Positions 24,625 through 33,833 of a stretch of 64,000 bases of DNA are shown here, piece by piece. The notes under the pieces were generated by a model, which was given only the letters and a program-made list of their open reading frames with translations, had not been told where the DNA came from and did no database searches. The position numbers were made by a program, and so were the translations under genes. This stretch comes from Gimesia chilikensis. GTDB taxonomy: Bacteria > Planctomycetota > Planctomycetia > Planctomycetales > Planctomycetaceae. The stretch lies in assembly GCF_008329715.1 (NCBI RefSeq), contig NZ_VTSR01000005.1:124001-188000 (forward strand), written 5' to 3'. Position 1 is the first letter of the stretch, and each line of letters starts with the position of its first letter.

Positions 24625-25143
24625 TCAGTCTTCACCTGTGACACGATCCCGGTACGCTTCCCAACCTGCGAAACCTTGCTGCAAAAAGGCGCCCAGTTCT
24701 TCAGCAGAAGTAAGAACGAGCACGTCAGGCCAGCGGGAAGCAACCCGATCTGCCACTTCGCGCGAGGTGACCAGAGGGCGTGTCTCTTCCATCGCGGGAA
24801 GCATGACCATGTTCCCTGCCTCGGCCAGAGCATAAAGCACGTTGAGTATTTCCGTAGTCAGTTCACGCAAGGCAGCCATGCCTCCCGAGACATCTGCATC
24901 GGAGTCGAGGTGATCCATGAAAAGTCCAAAGCCGGAACCATCGGAGAAATCAAACTGGTAACAGTTGGAGTCCAGTGGCAAGGTCGCTCCATGAGACGTC
25001 AGCAATTCACGTAACGCATCACGGTCGGCCGGTGAAAGAGACTCCCCCACCGGCTTCTGCATGACTTCGCCAGTAAAAGGATTCACGGCTTCCTCGGTCT
25101 GATCACTGAGGCGAGACGTCTGGAAGAAAATATCAAAACTCAT
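24625..25143 (-). CDS. Orphan soluble protein, possible immunity/contact-type
   Basis: A 172-residue acidic protein with AAGGAA 5 bases before ATG 25143. It reads MSFDIFFQTSRL and contains FDFSDGSGFGLFM and a helix MAALRELTTEILNVLYALAEAG. There is no catalytic motif, signal or membrane span. Its size, acidity and isolation resemble small orphan proteins near secreted toxins, but no partner is present here, so the role is unknown. Confidence 0.7.
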   Translation of the reverse strand: MSFDIFFQTSRLSDQTEEAVNPFTGEVMQKPVGESLSPADRDALRELLTSHGATLPLDSNCYQFDFSDGSGFGLFMDHLDSDADVSGGMAALRELTTEILNVLYALAEAGNMVMLPAMEETRPLVTSREVADRVASRWPDVLVLTSAEELGAFLQQGFAGWEAYRDRVTGED

Positions 25144-25298
25144 GGGAGTTCCTTTGGCTTCTGAGGGGGAGCGTGGCCTGTCTGGTTCAGGTTAGCAATC
25201 GTTTTGTGTGGTTTCAAATACTGCTACGATTTTCCGAAATGATAAACCACGAAAACACGAAGGTCTCGAAAATCAAGGCGTCCGTTTTTTAAGCCCAG

Positions 25299-25778
25299 TC
25301 AGCGTTTCAATGCCTCACAGATTCGGTCCAGATCTTCACTTGGTGACTCTTGGCGGGCGAAGCGGAATACGTGAGACATCCGCTTGCGCATTTCGTTGGT
25401 AATCGTGACGAATTGCCCGCTTTGCTGGATGAGATCCAAGAGCCAGTCGACGCCTCCATACTGCAGCAGTTCCCAGGGATCGTTGTGGACCATTAATTCG
25501 ATAACCTGCTGGCCAATATCCTCATACTCGGTCTGAATTTTTGCGAAGCTGGTGCAGTAATCATCTCCGGTGATATAGCAGCGATCGCCAATCCAGCTGC
25601 CTACCAGCGGATGGTCTTTCACACCGGTTGCGTATTCGTTTTTGTCGAGTAACAGATAACTGAATGCCCGAGAACCAATATTATGTCCCACCGCATATTG
25701 CTTGATGTCTCGTCCCGATGGATCGATACAGAAATATTGAGATCTGGTTTCGTTGACGTAGTAGTAATAGACGCCCAT
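25299..25778 (-). CDS. Orphan soluble protein
   Basis: A 159-residue protein (MGVYYYYVNETRSQYF at the N-terminus) rich in aromatic residues in its first half. The C-terminal helices include DIGQQVIELMVHNDPWELL. ATG 25778 is preferred over 25787, because GGGAGA lies at good distance for it and overlaps the other. No family recognised and no signal peptide. It may form a pair with the orphan at 24625, which is on the same strand 155 bases downstream. Confidence 0.68.
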   Translation of the reverse strand: MGVYYYYVNETRSQYFCIDPSGRDIKQYAVGHNIGSRAFSYLLLDKNEYATGVKDHPLVGSWIGDRCYITGDDYCTSFAKIQTEYEDIGQQVIELMVHNDPWELLQYGGVDWLLDLIQQSGQFVTITNEMRKRMSHVFRFARQESPSEDLDRICEALKR

Positions 25779-25925
25779 GAAAGTCATTCTCCCGAAAGTC
25801 GGTTGAGAACTGAATCACGCAAGAAAATTCAGGTAAAAGCCAGGCGTCCCAGAAACTGAGCATGTGATGCTACCACCCGTAGATGATATTATGACCAGCT
25901 GCGGACTGTGTGAGGCACCGCGCAT

Positions 25926-25957
25926 AAAAAAATCGCGAGTGAATCGCGATTTTTTTT
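25926..25957 (-). terminator. Strong bidirectional terminator, downstream of tRNA-Pro
   Basis: A symmetric A-run, TCGCGA stem, GTGAA loop, TCGCGA stem and T-run (25926-25957). The GC-core stem is flanked by A7 on one side and T8 on the other, so it can end transcription from either direction. It lies 70 bases beyond the 3' end of the minus-strand tRNA. Confidence 0.85.
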
Positions 25958-26026
25958 GGTCCCGGTTTCTGATAGTTGCGTGCGAGATACAATCTCGTAA
26001 ACCCTGTATCAGAAAGGGTTTAAAAG

Positions 26027-26101
26027 TCGGGGCGACACGATTCGAACGTGCGACCTCTTGCTCCCAAAGCAAGCGCTCTAGCCAAGCTGAGCTACGCCCC
26101 G
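26027..26101 (-). tRNA. tRNA-Pro (anticodon TGG)
   Basis: A 75-base cloverleaf on the minus strand. The acceptor stem CGGGGCG/CGCCCCG has discriminator A. The D arm GCTC...GAGC is intact. The anticodon stem CTTGC/GCAAG encloses TTTGGGA, giving anticodon TGG, which reads CCN proline codons. The T arm is GCACG-TTCGAAT-CGTGT. CCA is not encoded. A sigma-70-type promoter and a terminator flank it, so it is a single-gene unit. Confidence 0.97.
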
Positions 26102-26118
26102 TGACTTGTCAGTGGCAC

Positions 26119-26147
26119 AGTTTAGAGAGACACGGAGAAGCCGTCAA
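26119..26147 (-). promoter_or_regulatory. Promoter of tRNA-Pro
   Basis: On the minus strand TTGACG (26147-26142) and TAAACT (26124-26119) are separated by exactly 17 bases. The -10 ends 18 bases before the tRNA 5' end. Position and spacing support this as the tRNA promoter. Confidence 0.75.
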
Positions 26148-26332
26148 TGGTTCTCACTATTCTCTTCATAAAATAGGCCGGCTGAATCGGTTGGAAGGAT
26201 TCCAACGGAAATGACACGAATATTTAAGACTAGATCAGCATTCAGCGGGCAGATCTTTAATGAAATTCCCGCGAACACCAACTGGGCCCCCTTTTCACCT
26301 GATAAATGGGTAGGAAAACGGTTTCCCGCCCT

Positions 26333-27025
26333 TTATGCCTCTTGTTCGAACAGATCGCGGACCAGGCCGATGGGGGTCTGGGCGAGGTGATCGTTCATTG
26401 CCTGGGCGGCTGCTTCCGGGTCTCCGGAGGCGAGAGCCTGAACGATCCGCAGGTGCTCTGCGTTTTCTTCCATGCGGTCGTAGTCTTTGACGTTCTGCCG
26501 TTTGTTGTGACGGACCTGTCTGAGTGTGCGATGCAGGGCTTTGTAGCGGCTGATTTCGAGCACCAGCCGTTCGCTGTCGCAGGCACGGTAAATGAGTTCG
26601 TGCAGGTAGTCGTCCCATTCCTGGGTCTTTTCCGACCAGGCCACGGTTCGCTTGGCCGTGGAAAGCTCGGTGAAGATCTGTTCCAGCTGGGCGAGTTCGT
26701 GGGGTGTGATGTGGCCGCAGGCACAGCGGGCGGCTTCACTCTCGAGAATGCGGCGGACCTGACAGATTTCGCGAAGTTCCCTGGCACCGAAGTTCCGCAG
26801 CACGGCGCCCCGATTGGGATAGATTTCGACGATGCCGATACCTTCCAGTTCGACTAGTGCCTCGCGCACGGGGGTGGCACTGACGTTCCATTCGCGGGCG
26901 AGGGACTGGACGGTCATCCGCTGGTTGGGCTGGTATTCACCCTGAAAAAACTTGAGCAGGACCTGCTGAACCAGGGTCTGGCGACGGGATCCATGCATTA
27001 ACTCTTTTGAAACAACTGCAGCCAT
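26333..27025 (-). CDS. GntR-family regulator, FadR/FCD subfamily
   Basis: A 230-residue transcription factor. The winged helix lies at ~18-80, with MTVQSLAREWNVSATPVREALVELEGIGIVE as its core. The C-terminal FCD helical domain (~95-220) contains the usual ligand/metal residues: D149-x-x-x-H153-type positions in WDDYLHELIYRA, plus later His residues (EHLRIVQAL, MNDHLAQTP). FCD regulators bind organic acids or sugar acids. It directly follows the DUF1501 gene (63 bases, same strand), suggesting it controls the DUF1501/cytochrome pair and reports its substrate. Confidence 0.9.
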   Translation of the reverse strand: MAAVVSKELMHGSRRQTLVQQVLLKFFQGEYQPNQRMTVQSLAREWNVSATPVREALVELEGIGIVEIYPNRGAVLRNFGARELREICQVRRILESEAARCACGHITPHELAQLEQIFTELSTAKRTVAWSEKTQEWDDYLHELIYRACDSERLVLEISRYKALHRTLRQVRHNKRQNVKDYDRMEENAEHLRIVQALASGDPEAAAQAMNDHLAQTPIGLVRDLFEQEA

Positions 27026-27088
27026 TCACTTTTACTCTTTGAAATTAAATTTACTTTTCGGTCGTAAAACTCGACTCGCTCACACTTT

Positions 27089-28606
27089 TCAGGCCAGGAT
27101 CTCTTTCACGACGGTCCCTTCTACATCAGTGAGTCGGCGTTCGAGGCCGTTGTGATAGAAGGTCAGGCGTTCGTGATCCAGTCCGAGCAGGTGGAGAATC
27201 GTCGCGTGGAAGTCGTGGACGGTGACGACATTGTCGACGGCCTTGTAGCCGAATTCGTCCGTGGCTCCGTACGTAAAGGGGGCTTTGACGCCGGCACCGG
27301 CGAGCCAGCAGGTAAAGCCTTCGGGATTGTGGTCACGACCGCTGGCCCCCTTCTGAAAGGTGGGCATGCGACCGAATTCGGTACACCAGACGACCAGCGT
27401 GTCTTCGAGCAGACCGCGCTGTTTGAGGTCTTTGATGAGGGCCGCGGTAGGCTGGTCGAGGACCGGACCGTGGATGCTGTACTGATCCTTGATCTTTTTG
27501 TGTCCGTCCCAGTTGCTGACCCCTTCTCCGCCCGTCTGGTAGGCACCGTTGAAGAGCTGAACGAAGCGGACGCCTTTCTCGATTAAGCGGCGGGCGAGGA
27601 GACAGTTCTTCGCGTAAGCCGCTTTGAGCTGGTTTTCGCTGTCATCGATGCCGTACATATGCAGCGTGCTGGCTGATTCCTGCGAGAGATCGCTGATTTC
27701 GGGAACACTGAGCTGCATACGGGCGGCCAGTTCGTAGCTGGAAATGCGGGCCGCGAGTTCGGAATCGCCGGGAAAACGGGCCAGATGCTGTTCGTTGAGC
27801 TTTTGCAGAAAACCGCGGGTGGCACGGTCGGTTTTCGCATCGATGGACGCGGGGCGATCGAGGTTACGAATGGGCTGGGCGGCGTTGAAATCGGTTCCCT
27901 GGAAAGTAGCGGGGAGGAAGCCGGGGCCCCAGTTATTGACGGAAGCCTGCGGCGTGCCGCGGGGATCGGGGATCGCAACGTAGGACGGGAGGTCCTGATT
28001 TTCGCTACCCAGAGCGTAGCTGGTCCAGGCGCCCATACTGGGGAAGCCGTCGAGGGTGAAGCCGGTCGACATGTAGTTTTCGCCCGGGCCGTGTGTGTTG
28101 GTTTTACCTTTGATGGAATGCAGGAAGCAGATGTCGTCGGCCAGTTCCCCGAGGTGGGGCACCAGGTCGGAAATCATCTTGCCCGATTCGCCTCGCGGCT
28201 TGAACTTCCAGGGACTCTGCGTGAGGTTCCCCTGCTGCCCCTGGAAGGTGACGAGTTTGTCGCCGCCGGGCATCGGCTTGCCATGCATTTTGACGAGCGA
28301 CGGCTTGTAGTCGAAGGTATCCAGATGACTGCAGGCACCGGAGCAGAAAATGACGATGACATTTTTCGCCGCGGCCGGGAAATGTGCATCGCGGGGGGCG
28401 AAGGGCTTGCCGGGATCGATTTCGGGCCGGATGGGTGCTTTGCCACCCACGGTCAACCGGGGTTCCTTCTCCGCCGCGAGCAGATGCTGTTCGGCGAGCA
28501 TCGCCGAGAAGGCGATACTGCTCAAACCGCTAACGGTCTGACCGAGGAAATTTCTGCGGTTGAGCAGATGACGATTCGCGGGAAACGGGTTTTGAGGAGC
28601 GCTCAT
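27089..28606 (-). CDS. DUF1501 protein, Tat-exported (planctomycete)
   Basis: A 505-residue protein of the DUF1501 family, distantly related to sulfatase/alkaline-phosphatase-like enzymes. A twin-arginine signal (RR at 17-18 in NRRNFLGQ, then an Ala/Ser-rich hydrophobic core) indicates folded export. Conserved features include [43 protein letters not shown] and [17 protein letters not shown]. In planctomycetes this gene is regularly paired with a DUF1549/DUF1553 protein, as it is here (28637, 30 bases upstream in the operon). The function of the pair is not established, though a link to degradation of complex carbohydrates is commonly inferred. Confidence 0.93.
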   Translation of the reverse strand: MSAPQNPFPANRHLLNRRNFLGQTVSGLSSIAFSAMLAEQHLLAAEKEPRLTVGGKAPIRPEIDPGKPFAPRDAHFPAAAKNVIVIFCSGACSHLDTFDYKPSLVKMHGKPMPGGDKLVTFQGQQGNLTQSPWKFKPRGESGKMISDLVPHLGELADDICFLHSIKGKTNTHGPGENYMSTGFTLDGFPSMGAWTSYALGSENQDLPSYVAIPDPRGTPQASVNNWGPGFLPATFQGTDFNAAQPIRNLDRPASIDAKTDRATRGFLQKLNEQHLARFPGDSELAARISSYELAARMQLSVPEISDLSQESASTLHMYGIDDSENQLKAAYAKNCLLARRLIEKGVRFVQLFNGAYQTGGEGVSNWDGHKKIKDQYSIHGPVLDQPTAALIKDLKQRGLLEDTLVVWCTEFGRMPTFQKGASGRDHNPEGFTCWLAGAGVKAPFTYGATDEFGYKAVDNVVTVHDFHATILHLLGLDHERLTFYHNGLERRLTDVEGTVVKEILA

Positions 28607-28636
28607 ATCTGACTCTCAATGCCTGGTGAAGTTGAC

Positions 28637-31600
28637 CTATTGAATAAACAGAAGCTCGTTGCTGTTGAGCAGTGCCCGGCAGAAGGCGGGCAGTTTTTCC
28701 GCCTTGATGAACTGAACCGAATCGCTGAGTTCGGACTCCGTAGGGGGACGCGAATAGCAGAGTTCGAAGGCCCGTTTGACCTGAGCCCGTTGATCGCCGG
28801 GATGCTCGCGTTCCAGACGCTGGGCGAACAGGTCGGCCTGTTGCAGCAGGAACCGGCTGTTGAACAGATTCAAAGCCTGCAGCGGCGTTGTGGAGCGACT
28901 GCGTTTGGCGACGGAGGTGGCGGCGTCGGGACAGTCGAACAGACCGAAGACGGAATCCTGTTCCATGCGGACTTTGGTCATGTAGATCATGCGGCGCCAG
29001 TCAGCGGGGCCGTAGGTTTTCTTGGGGTGATAGTGCCGTACGTTCTCCGCTTCGACTTCGAAAGCACTGAAACCGGGTCCGCCCATTTTGAGATCCAATA
29101 CGCCTGTCACCGCGAGGATCGAATCGCGGATCGGTTCGGCTTCAAGACGGCGAGGCGGGAACCGCCACCAGAGTTGGGAGGCGGCATCCACCTTGAGTGC
29201 CCGGGGATTGGGTTGACCGGACTGCTGATATGTGGCGGAGGTCAGAATCAGACGATGAATATGTTTGAGGGACCAGTCATGCGCGATCAGTTCCTGCGCG
29301 AGCCAGTCGAGCAGTTCGGGATGCGTGGGTGGTACGCCGCCTGCTCCAAAGTCGCTGGGCGTTGTTACCAGCCCCTTACCGAAGTGGAACTGCCAGAGGC
29401 GGTTCACGATGACGCGGGCGGTCAGTGGATTCTCGGGAGAAGCGATCCACTCAGCCAGCCGTTTGCGGCGTTCGTTTTCGGGAGCAGTGGTACTCAGTTT
29501 CAGATCGGTAAAGATCTTGGGGGCGTTCGGTGGAACCTGTTCGCGTTTGGCCAGAGGTTCGCCTCGATAGAGACGGTGGGTTGGCCCGGGCTGCGAATAC
29601 TTACCTGCGTAGACCATGTCTGATTTCTGCAGACGTTTTAGGTCGCTCTGTTGCTGTTTCAACTCGGCAAGCAACTGTTTCCCAGCCTGGGCCTGTTCCG
29701 CAGGCAGATGGTCGAAATGGTAGGTGGTGCTGGCGGCCTGGAGTGTATCGGCAGGCAGCGTGAGGGGGAGTCGATCGCTTGAGCCGGCAATCGTCTGCCA
29801 GTCGGTACCGGTCTCTGAGACTTCGATGACGTAATCGACGGGAACGCGGTCGCTGTATCTGCCTTCGCGATCACGGGCCCATTCGATGCGATCGATGGTC
29901 GTAGTCTGCGGGAGTTCAATCTGAATCCAGCCGCCGCCGTTCTCGTGAGAAATCCAGCTGTGGCTGTTGCCGTACTTGCCGTCGTTGATGTGCTCCAGCT
30001 TGTGAATCGGATAACCGGGTAATGCACTGGAACAGGTGGCTTTTGCGCCTGCGGAAGCAAGGGCGACGTTCTGCCCGCCGGAGAAGATCTCCAATTCATC
30101 CAGGCAGGGAGCACTGCTATTGGTGGCGTGAATCGTAAAACGCACGAAGCGGGTTTCGACCGGGCTGATGCGTTCCACATTGTGGGTCGGTTGCACCGGT
30201 TTCCGGAAGGCTGGTTTGGGCAGGCTCTGGTCGGAGGGGGAGAGAGTCACCGACTCCCAGAGGATGAGGTCCGCGGTCACAGCGGTGCCGTGTTTGCCGC
30301 CCACCAGGAGCAGTGCATTCTGTGGTTCGAGTGTGACGATCCCTGCATCGTGGAAACCGCTCCAGAGGGCCGCTCTGCGGGCTGGTTTCGTTCCATCGGC
30401 GAAGCGTTGCTGATCGACCTGGGCGACTTCCTGCCAGTCATCTGTGGTCTGCGGGTTTCCATCGCGGTCCAGAACATAACGGACATCAGTGCTGTGCGAC
30501 TCGTATCCACAGCCCCAGGAGAGCCAGAGGCGATAGTCGCCGGTTTGCCCGGGCTTCCAGGCAACCAGGGGTTTGCCCGGCTCGTTTTTCCACCAGCTGT
30601 ATTTACCGCCACTCAAGTTGGGCGAGCGGGTGGGGCTGCCGGGATCGTCCTTTGCACCTGGATCTGTGCCTGCGGGATTGGCGCCGAAACCGGCACGCGT
30701 CTGCAGGACTTCGAGACGGAGAGACGTGTTTTCCGGAGGAAGTTGATCGTCGATGGAAACGAAGCGGCGGGACTCGGGTCGGCGGCGATAGGGTTCCAGT
30801 TCGGATTTCAGTTTCGCGATACGCGTCTGTTTCTTACGGATTTCTTTCTGTTGTGATGCGGGAATTGGCAGACTGCGGTCGCCGTGCTTGACGCCGGCGA
30901 AGATGGCCTGCATCGAATAGTAGTCAGCCTGGGTCACGGGATCGAACTTGTGATTGTGACAGCGGGCACACCCCAGGGTGAGGCCCAGGAAAGCGGTGCC
31001 CGTGGTATTGATCATGTCGTCGAGTTCGTTCTGACGCTGCATAAGGGTCAGGTTGATGTCGGGGCTTTTGACCTGATCGTAGGGGCCCGCAACCAGATAG
31101 GCGGTGCCGGTCGGGTCACCCAGAATGTCGCCGGCAATCTGTTCTTTGATGAACTGGTTGTAGGGCTTGTCAGCGTTGAGTGATTGAATGACATAGTCGC
31201 GGTAAGGCCAGGCATGAGGTCGTTCGCGATTGGTTTCGAAGCCATGCGTTTCGGCGAAGCGGACGAGATCGAGCCAGTAGCGAGCCCAGCGTTCGCCGTA
31301 GTGCGGGTTGTTGAGTGTGGTGTCGACCAGTTTCTCCCAGGCGTCGGGGCTCTCGTCATTCACGAAGCGTTCGACTTCAGCGGGCGTTGGCGGGAGACCG
31401 AGGAGGTCCAGGTAGAGCCGGCGGATGAGTGTTCTGCGATCGGCGCGGGGATTATGGGTCAACTGTTTCTGCTGGAGACGACCCAGAATGAAGGCGTCGA
31501 TGCCGGTACGGACCCAGGCATCTTTGGTATCCGGGGGCGTGACTTTGGCCAGGGGCTGAAAGGACCAGTGATCGGTCGTCCGTTTTTCCTCTTTGACGAC

Positions 31601-31996
31601 GCCGTCTGGTCCGGGCCACGGGGCTCCCTGATCGATCCAGTCCGCCAGGAGCTGGATCTGTGCTGCGGTGAGTCGTTCGGATTCGTCGGGGGGCATCAGC
31701 AGGCCGGCCTCTTCTCCCCGCACCAGTTTGAGCAGGTGACTCTTCGCGCTCTGGCCGGGAATGATGGCTGGTTCACCCGAATCGCCCCCTCGGAGCAGGC
31801 CCGCTTTCCGGTCTAGACGGAATTTGCTTTCCTGGGTGTCGGCGTTGTGACAGTCGAAGCACTTCGTCTGCAACAGGGGAAGGACCTGTTTCTCGAAGTC
31901 GACCTTTTGCTTCGCTTCAGGCGGCGCTTCCGCAGCACCGAGAGGTGATACCAATACCAGAGGAATCAGACAGAGCAGACATGTACGCGATAACAT
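28637..31996 (-). CDS. Planctomycete cytochrome c - DUF1549 - discoidin-like - DUF1553 protein
   Basis: A 1119-residue secreted multidomain protein. It has a signal peptide (~22 residues), a planctomycete-type cytochrome c head with C46-x-x-C49-H50 (a covalent haem site), DUF1549 at ~145-355 (including IDAFILGRLQQ and RRLYLDLLGLPPTPAE), a long insert, an F5/8-type-C discoidin-like domain at ~650-760 and DUF1553 at ~850-1110 (RVIVNRLWQFHFGKGLV, LILTSATYQQSG). It is the first gene of an operon with DUF1501 and an FCD regulator. The haem suggests electron transfer during extracellular substrate oxidation, and the discoidin domain suggests glycan binding. The start at ATG 31996 has no clear ribosome site. 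Confidence 0.93.
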   Translation of the reverse strand: MLSRTCLLCLIPLVLVSPLGAAEAPPEAKQKVDFEKQVLPLLQTKCFDCHNADTQESKFRLDRKAGLLRGGDSGEPAIIPGQSAKSHLLKLVRGEEAGLLMPPDESERLTAAQIQLLADWIDQGAPWPGPDGVVKEEKRTTDHWSFQPLAKVTPPDTKDAWVRTGIDAFILGRLQQKQLTHNPRADRRTLIRRLYLDLLGLPPTPAEVERFVNDESPDAWEKLVDTTLNNPHYGERWARYWLDLVRFAETHGFETNRERPHAWPYRDYVIQSLNADKPYNQFIKEQIAGDILGDPTGTAYLVAGPYDQVKSPDINLTLMQRQNELDDMINTTGTAFLGLTLGCARCHNHKFDPVTQADYYSMQAIFAGVKHGDRSLPIPASQQKEIRKKQTRIAKLKSELEPYRRRPESRRFVSIDDQLPPENTSLRLEVLQTRAGFGANPAGTDPGAKDDPGSPTRSPNLSGGKYSWWKNEPGKPLVAWKPGQTGDYRLWLSWGCGYESHSTDVRYVLDRDGNPQTTDDWQEVAQVDQQRFADGTKPARRAALWSGFHDAGIVTLEPQNALLLVGGKHGTAVTADLILWESVTLSPSDQSLPKPAFRKPVQPTHNVERISPVETRFVRFTIHATNSSAPCLDELEIFSGGQNVALASAGAKATCSSALPGYPIHKLEHINDGKYGNSHSWISHENGGGWIQIELPQTTTIDRIEWARDREGRYSDRVPVDYVIEVSETGTDWQTIAGSSDRLPLTLPADTLQAASTTYHFDHLPAEQAQAGKQLLAELKQQQSDLKRLQKSDMVYAGKYSQPGPTHRLYRGEPLAKREQVPPNAPKIFTDLKLSTTAPENERRKRLAEWIASPENPLTARVIVNRLWQFHFGKGLVTTPSDFGAGGVPPTHPELLDWLAQELIAHDWSLKHIHRLILTSATYQQSGQPNPRALKVDAASQLWWRFPPRRLEAEPIRDSILAVTGVLDLKMGGPGFSAFEVEAENVRHYHPKKTYGPADWRRMIYMTKVRMEQDSVFGLFDCPDAATSVAKRSRSTTPLQALNLFNSRFLLQQADLFAQRLEREHPGDQRAQVKRAFELCYSRPPTESELSDSVQFIKAEKLPAFCRALLNSNELLFIQ

Positions 31997-32286
31997 GGCA
32001 GATCATCTTTGTGTTAATTGATTCAGAGACTCAGGCGGGAGACGAATACACTCATTATGGTCCCTTTGCGGGAGGTCCTGGCAAGCCCGGATAATCTATT
32101 ATTCTGTCAAATTATATATAATCTTGCAAATCAAAAATCGAAATTCTGAGGCAGATCGGAAGCGGGGCGGAAAAAATATTTTCTATTTTCAAAAAAGTGA
32201 GGAACACTTTTGGCCGGACCTGGGGTTTGTTTGAGTACTGTTTTTCAGTTTCAGTTTCAATTTCACAGGAAGTGTTGAGGGGCGCA

Positions 32287-33267
32287 ATGCCGGTTTTCGT
32301 AACACGTGTCGTTTTGGGAATCGTTTTTCTGGGAATCGTTGCCTGCCTGATCCCGGACGCGGAAAAAAAACAGGAGAAAGAACCGGCGCGCCAGCTGAGT
32401 TCGATTCCCCGTTCGAATATTGTGCCCCTGCCCAAAGACTTAAAAGTCATCGATGATGTTGTCTATCACCCCGGCAAAAAGACCCGCTGGCGGATGAACC
32501 TGGTTCTGCCTCAGCAGGTGGAAACTCAACCACGGCCGGCCCTGGTCTTCGTTTATGCCGGGGGTGGTTCGGGCGGAAACAACACGACTCGACACTCTCG
32601 AACAGGTCCCCTGCATTACGCTCGCAAGGGTTACGTCTGTGTCAGCCTCTATCATCGACTTTCGGATGACACCCCTTTTGCAGAATGCCTGGAAGATCTG
32701 AAGTGCGCCATTCGCTGGATGCGGGCACATGCGGACAAATACCAGATTGATCCGGAACGAATTGGTGCCTTTGGAAATGCGAACGGCGGTTCCATGGTCT
32801 GCCTGGTCGGATTGATGAAACAGAGTCAGCAGGTTGATTCGAGTGCCCCCTGGCATGACAAGTCCAGCGAGCTGAATGCGATCTGCGTGACCGCGACGCC
32901 GACAGACTACCTGAGCTGGGCAGATGGCATCGAGCATCTCCCGCGGATGATCCATTTGACATGGAAGAACGAAGACGAATTGAAAACGGAAGTCGCGAAA
33001 ATCTCGCCGATCACTTACGTTCGTGCGGATGCCCCGCCGATGCTGGTAATGCATGGCGTACTGGATCCCTTCGTAGATGTAAGCCAGGCAGACCAGTTCG
33101 TGGCTGCGTTGAAAACTGCCGGTGCCCGGGATGTGACTTACTATCGTAGCGACGATGCCGGCCACGCGGTCTTCTTAAGAGACCAGACCCAGACGTTCCC
33201 GATGATGGAAGACTTTTTTGCCCGGACCCTGGGCTATCCCAAGGGTTACAAAGTGGCCCAGAGATAA
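32287..33267 (+). CDS. BD-FAE-type esterase homologue with altered nucleophile (probable pseudoenzyme)
   Basis: A 326-residue exported alpha/beta hydrolase-fold protein. ATG 32287 has GAGGGG about 6 bases upstream. The N-terminus is a signal sequence with IVAC at the end, a possible lipobox. The fold core is preserved: LYHRLSDDTPFAECLEDLKCA, then a nucleophile elbow, an acid in VMHGVLDPF and a base in DDAGHAVF. However, the elbow reads GNANGG where active relatives such as the gene at 57098 have GSSAGG. The serine is replaced by alanine (Ala165), and the oxyanion loop is AGGGSGG without the usual His. It may bind esters or sugars without hydrolysing them. Confidence 0.85.
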   Translation: MPVFVTRVVLGIVFLGIVACLIPDAEKKQEKEPARQLSSIPRSNIVPLPKDLKVIDDVVYHPGKKTRWRMNLVLPQQVETQPRPALVFVYAGGGSGGNNTTRHSRTGPLHYARKGYVCVSLYHRLSDDTPFAECLEDLKCAIRWMRAHADKYQIDPERIGAFGNANGGSMVCLVGLMKQSQQVDSSAPWHDKSSELNAICVTATPTDYLSWADGIEHLPRMIHLTWKNEDELKTEVAKISPITYVRADAPPMLVMHGVLDPFVDVSQADQFVAALKTAGARDVTYYRSDDAGHAVFLRDQTQTFPMMEDFFARTLGYPKGYKVAQR

Positions 33268-33279
33268 TCTTCGGTCTGC

Positions 33280-33822
33280 TCAGCGAACGGCCATTGGCTG
33301 CAGTTCGTCGCCGGTGATCGGATTCAGCCGCCGGGCTTCGGTAACCTTCCATTCACCCCCGATCTGCTGCCAGGTCAATTCCCAGCGGGTGGGGGCGCGA
33401 CCGGTGATGCCCTTAAAGGTGGCCGCGCCATTGGCACGAAAATGCGTTTTGGCGATCGAGTCATCTGCCAGCATTTCTGTTTCAACGTCGGTAATCCGCA
33501 GGTCACCTTCAATGGTGACCGTAGTGAGGGCCAGCATGACCAGGGTACGCAGAGGAGCTGCCCCTTTACTGATGTAGCCCATCGTCGTATCCACCTCCTT
33601 GTGCTGAAATGCATCGGCCAGAGCATAGAGGTCAGCCTCGACGCGTTCGCGGGGAGTTACGATGCTGATTTCAACCAGATAGGACACCCCCAGCATGACC
33701 AGCGCGATTGCCATGCCCACGAGGTATTTTGACTGTCGCCTCAGGTACCACTGAATAAACAGGACGGTTGCAATCACGGAGCAGATGGCAATGGGGGGAA
33801 TGGCTGTTTCGGTAAACCACAT
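33280..33822 (-). CDS. Membrane-anchored NTF2-like orphan
   Basis: A 180-residue protein with two N-terminal membrane helices (~5-25 and ~33-52) and a C-terminal alpha+beta domain (~60-175) resembling the SnoaL/NTF2-like fold: ADLYALADAFQHKEV, VETEMLADDSIAKTHF, then WELTWQQIGGEWKVTEARRL. AGGAG is 8 bases before ATG 33822, and the start lies 11 bases after the proB stop, whose TAG forms part of the ribosome site. It is therefore probably translated from the proB message. The role is unknown. Confidence 0.75.
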   Translation of the reverse strand: MWFTETAIPPIAICSVIATVLFIQWYLRRQSKYLVGMAIALVMLGVSYLVEISIVTPRERVEADLYALADAFQHKEVDTTMGYISKGAAPLRTLVMLALTTVTIEGDLRITDVETEMLADDSIAKTHFRANGAATFKGITGRAPTRWELTWQQIGGEWKVTEARRLNPITGDELQPMAVR

Positions 33823-33833
33823 TGAATTGTCTC

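Noticed and set aside
28619-29623. 334-codon plus-strand frame inside the DUF1549/DUF1553 gene
   Set aside because: The minus strand encodes conserved domains throughout. The frame has no signal, motif or ribosome site.
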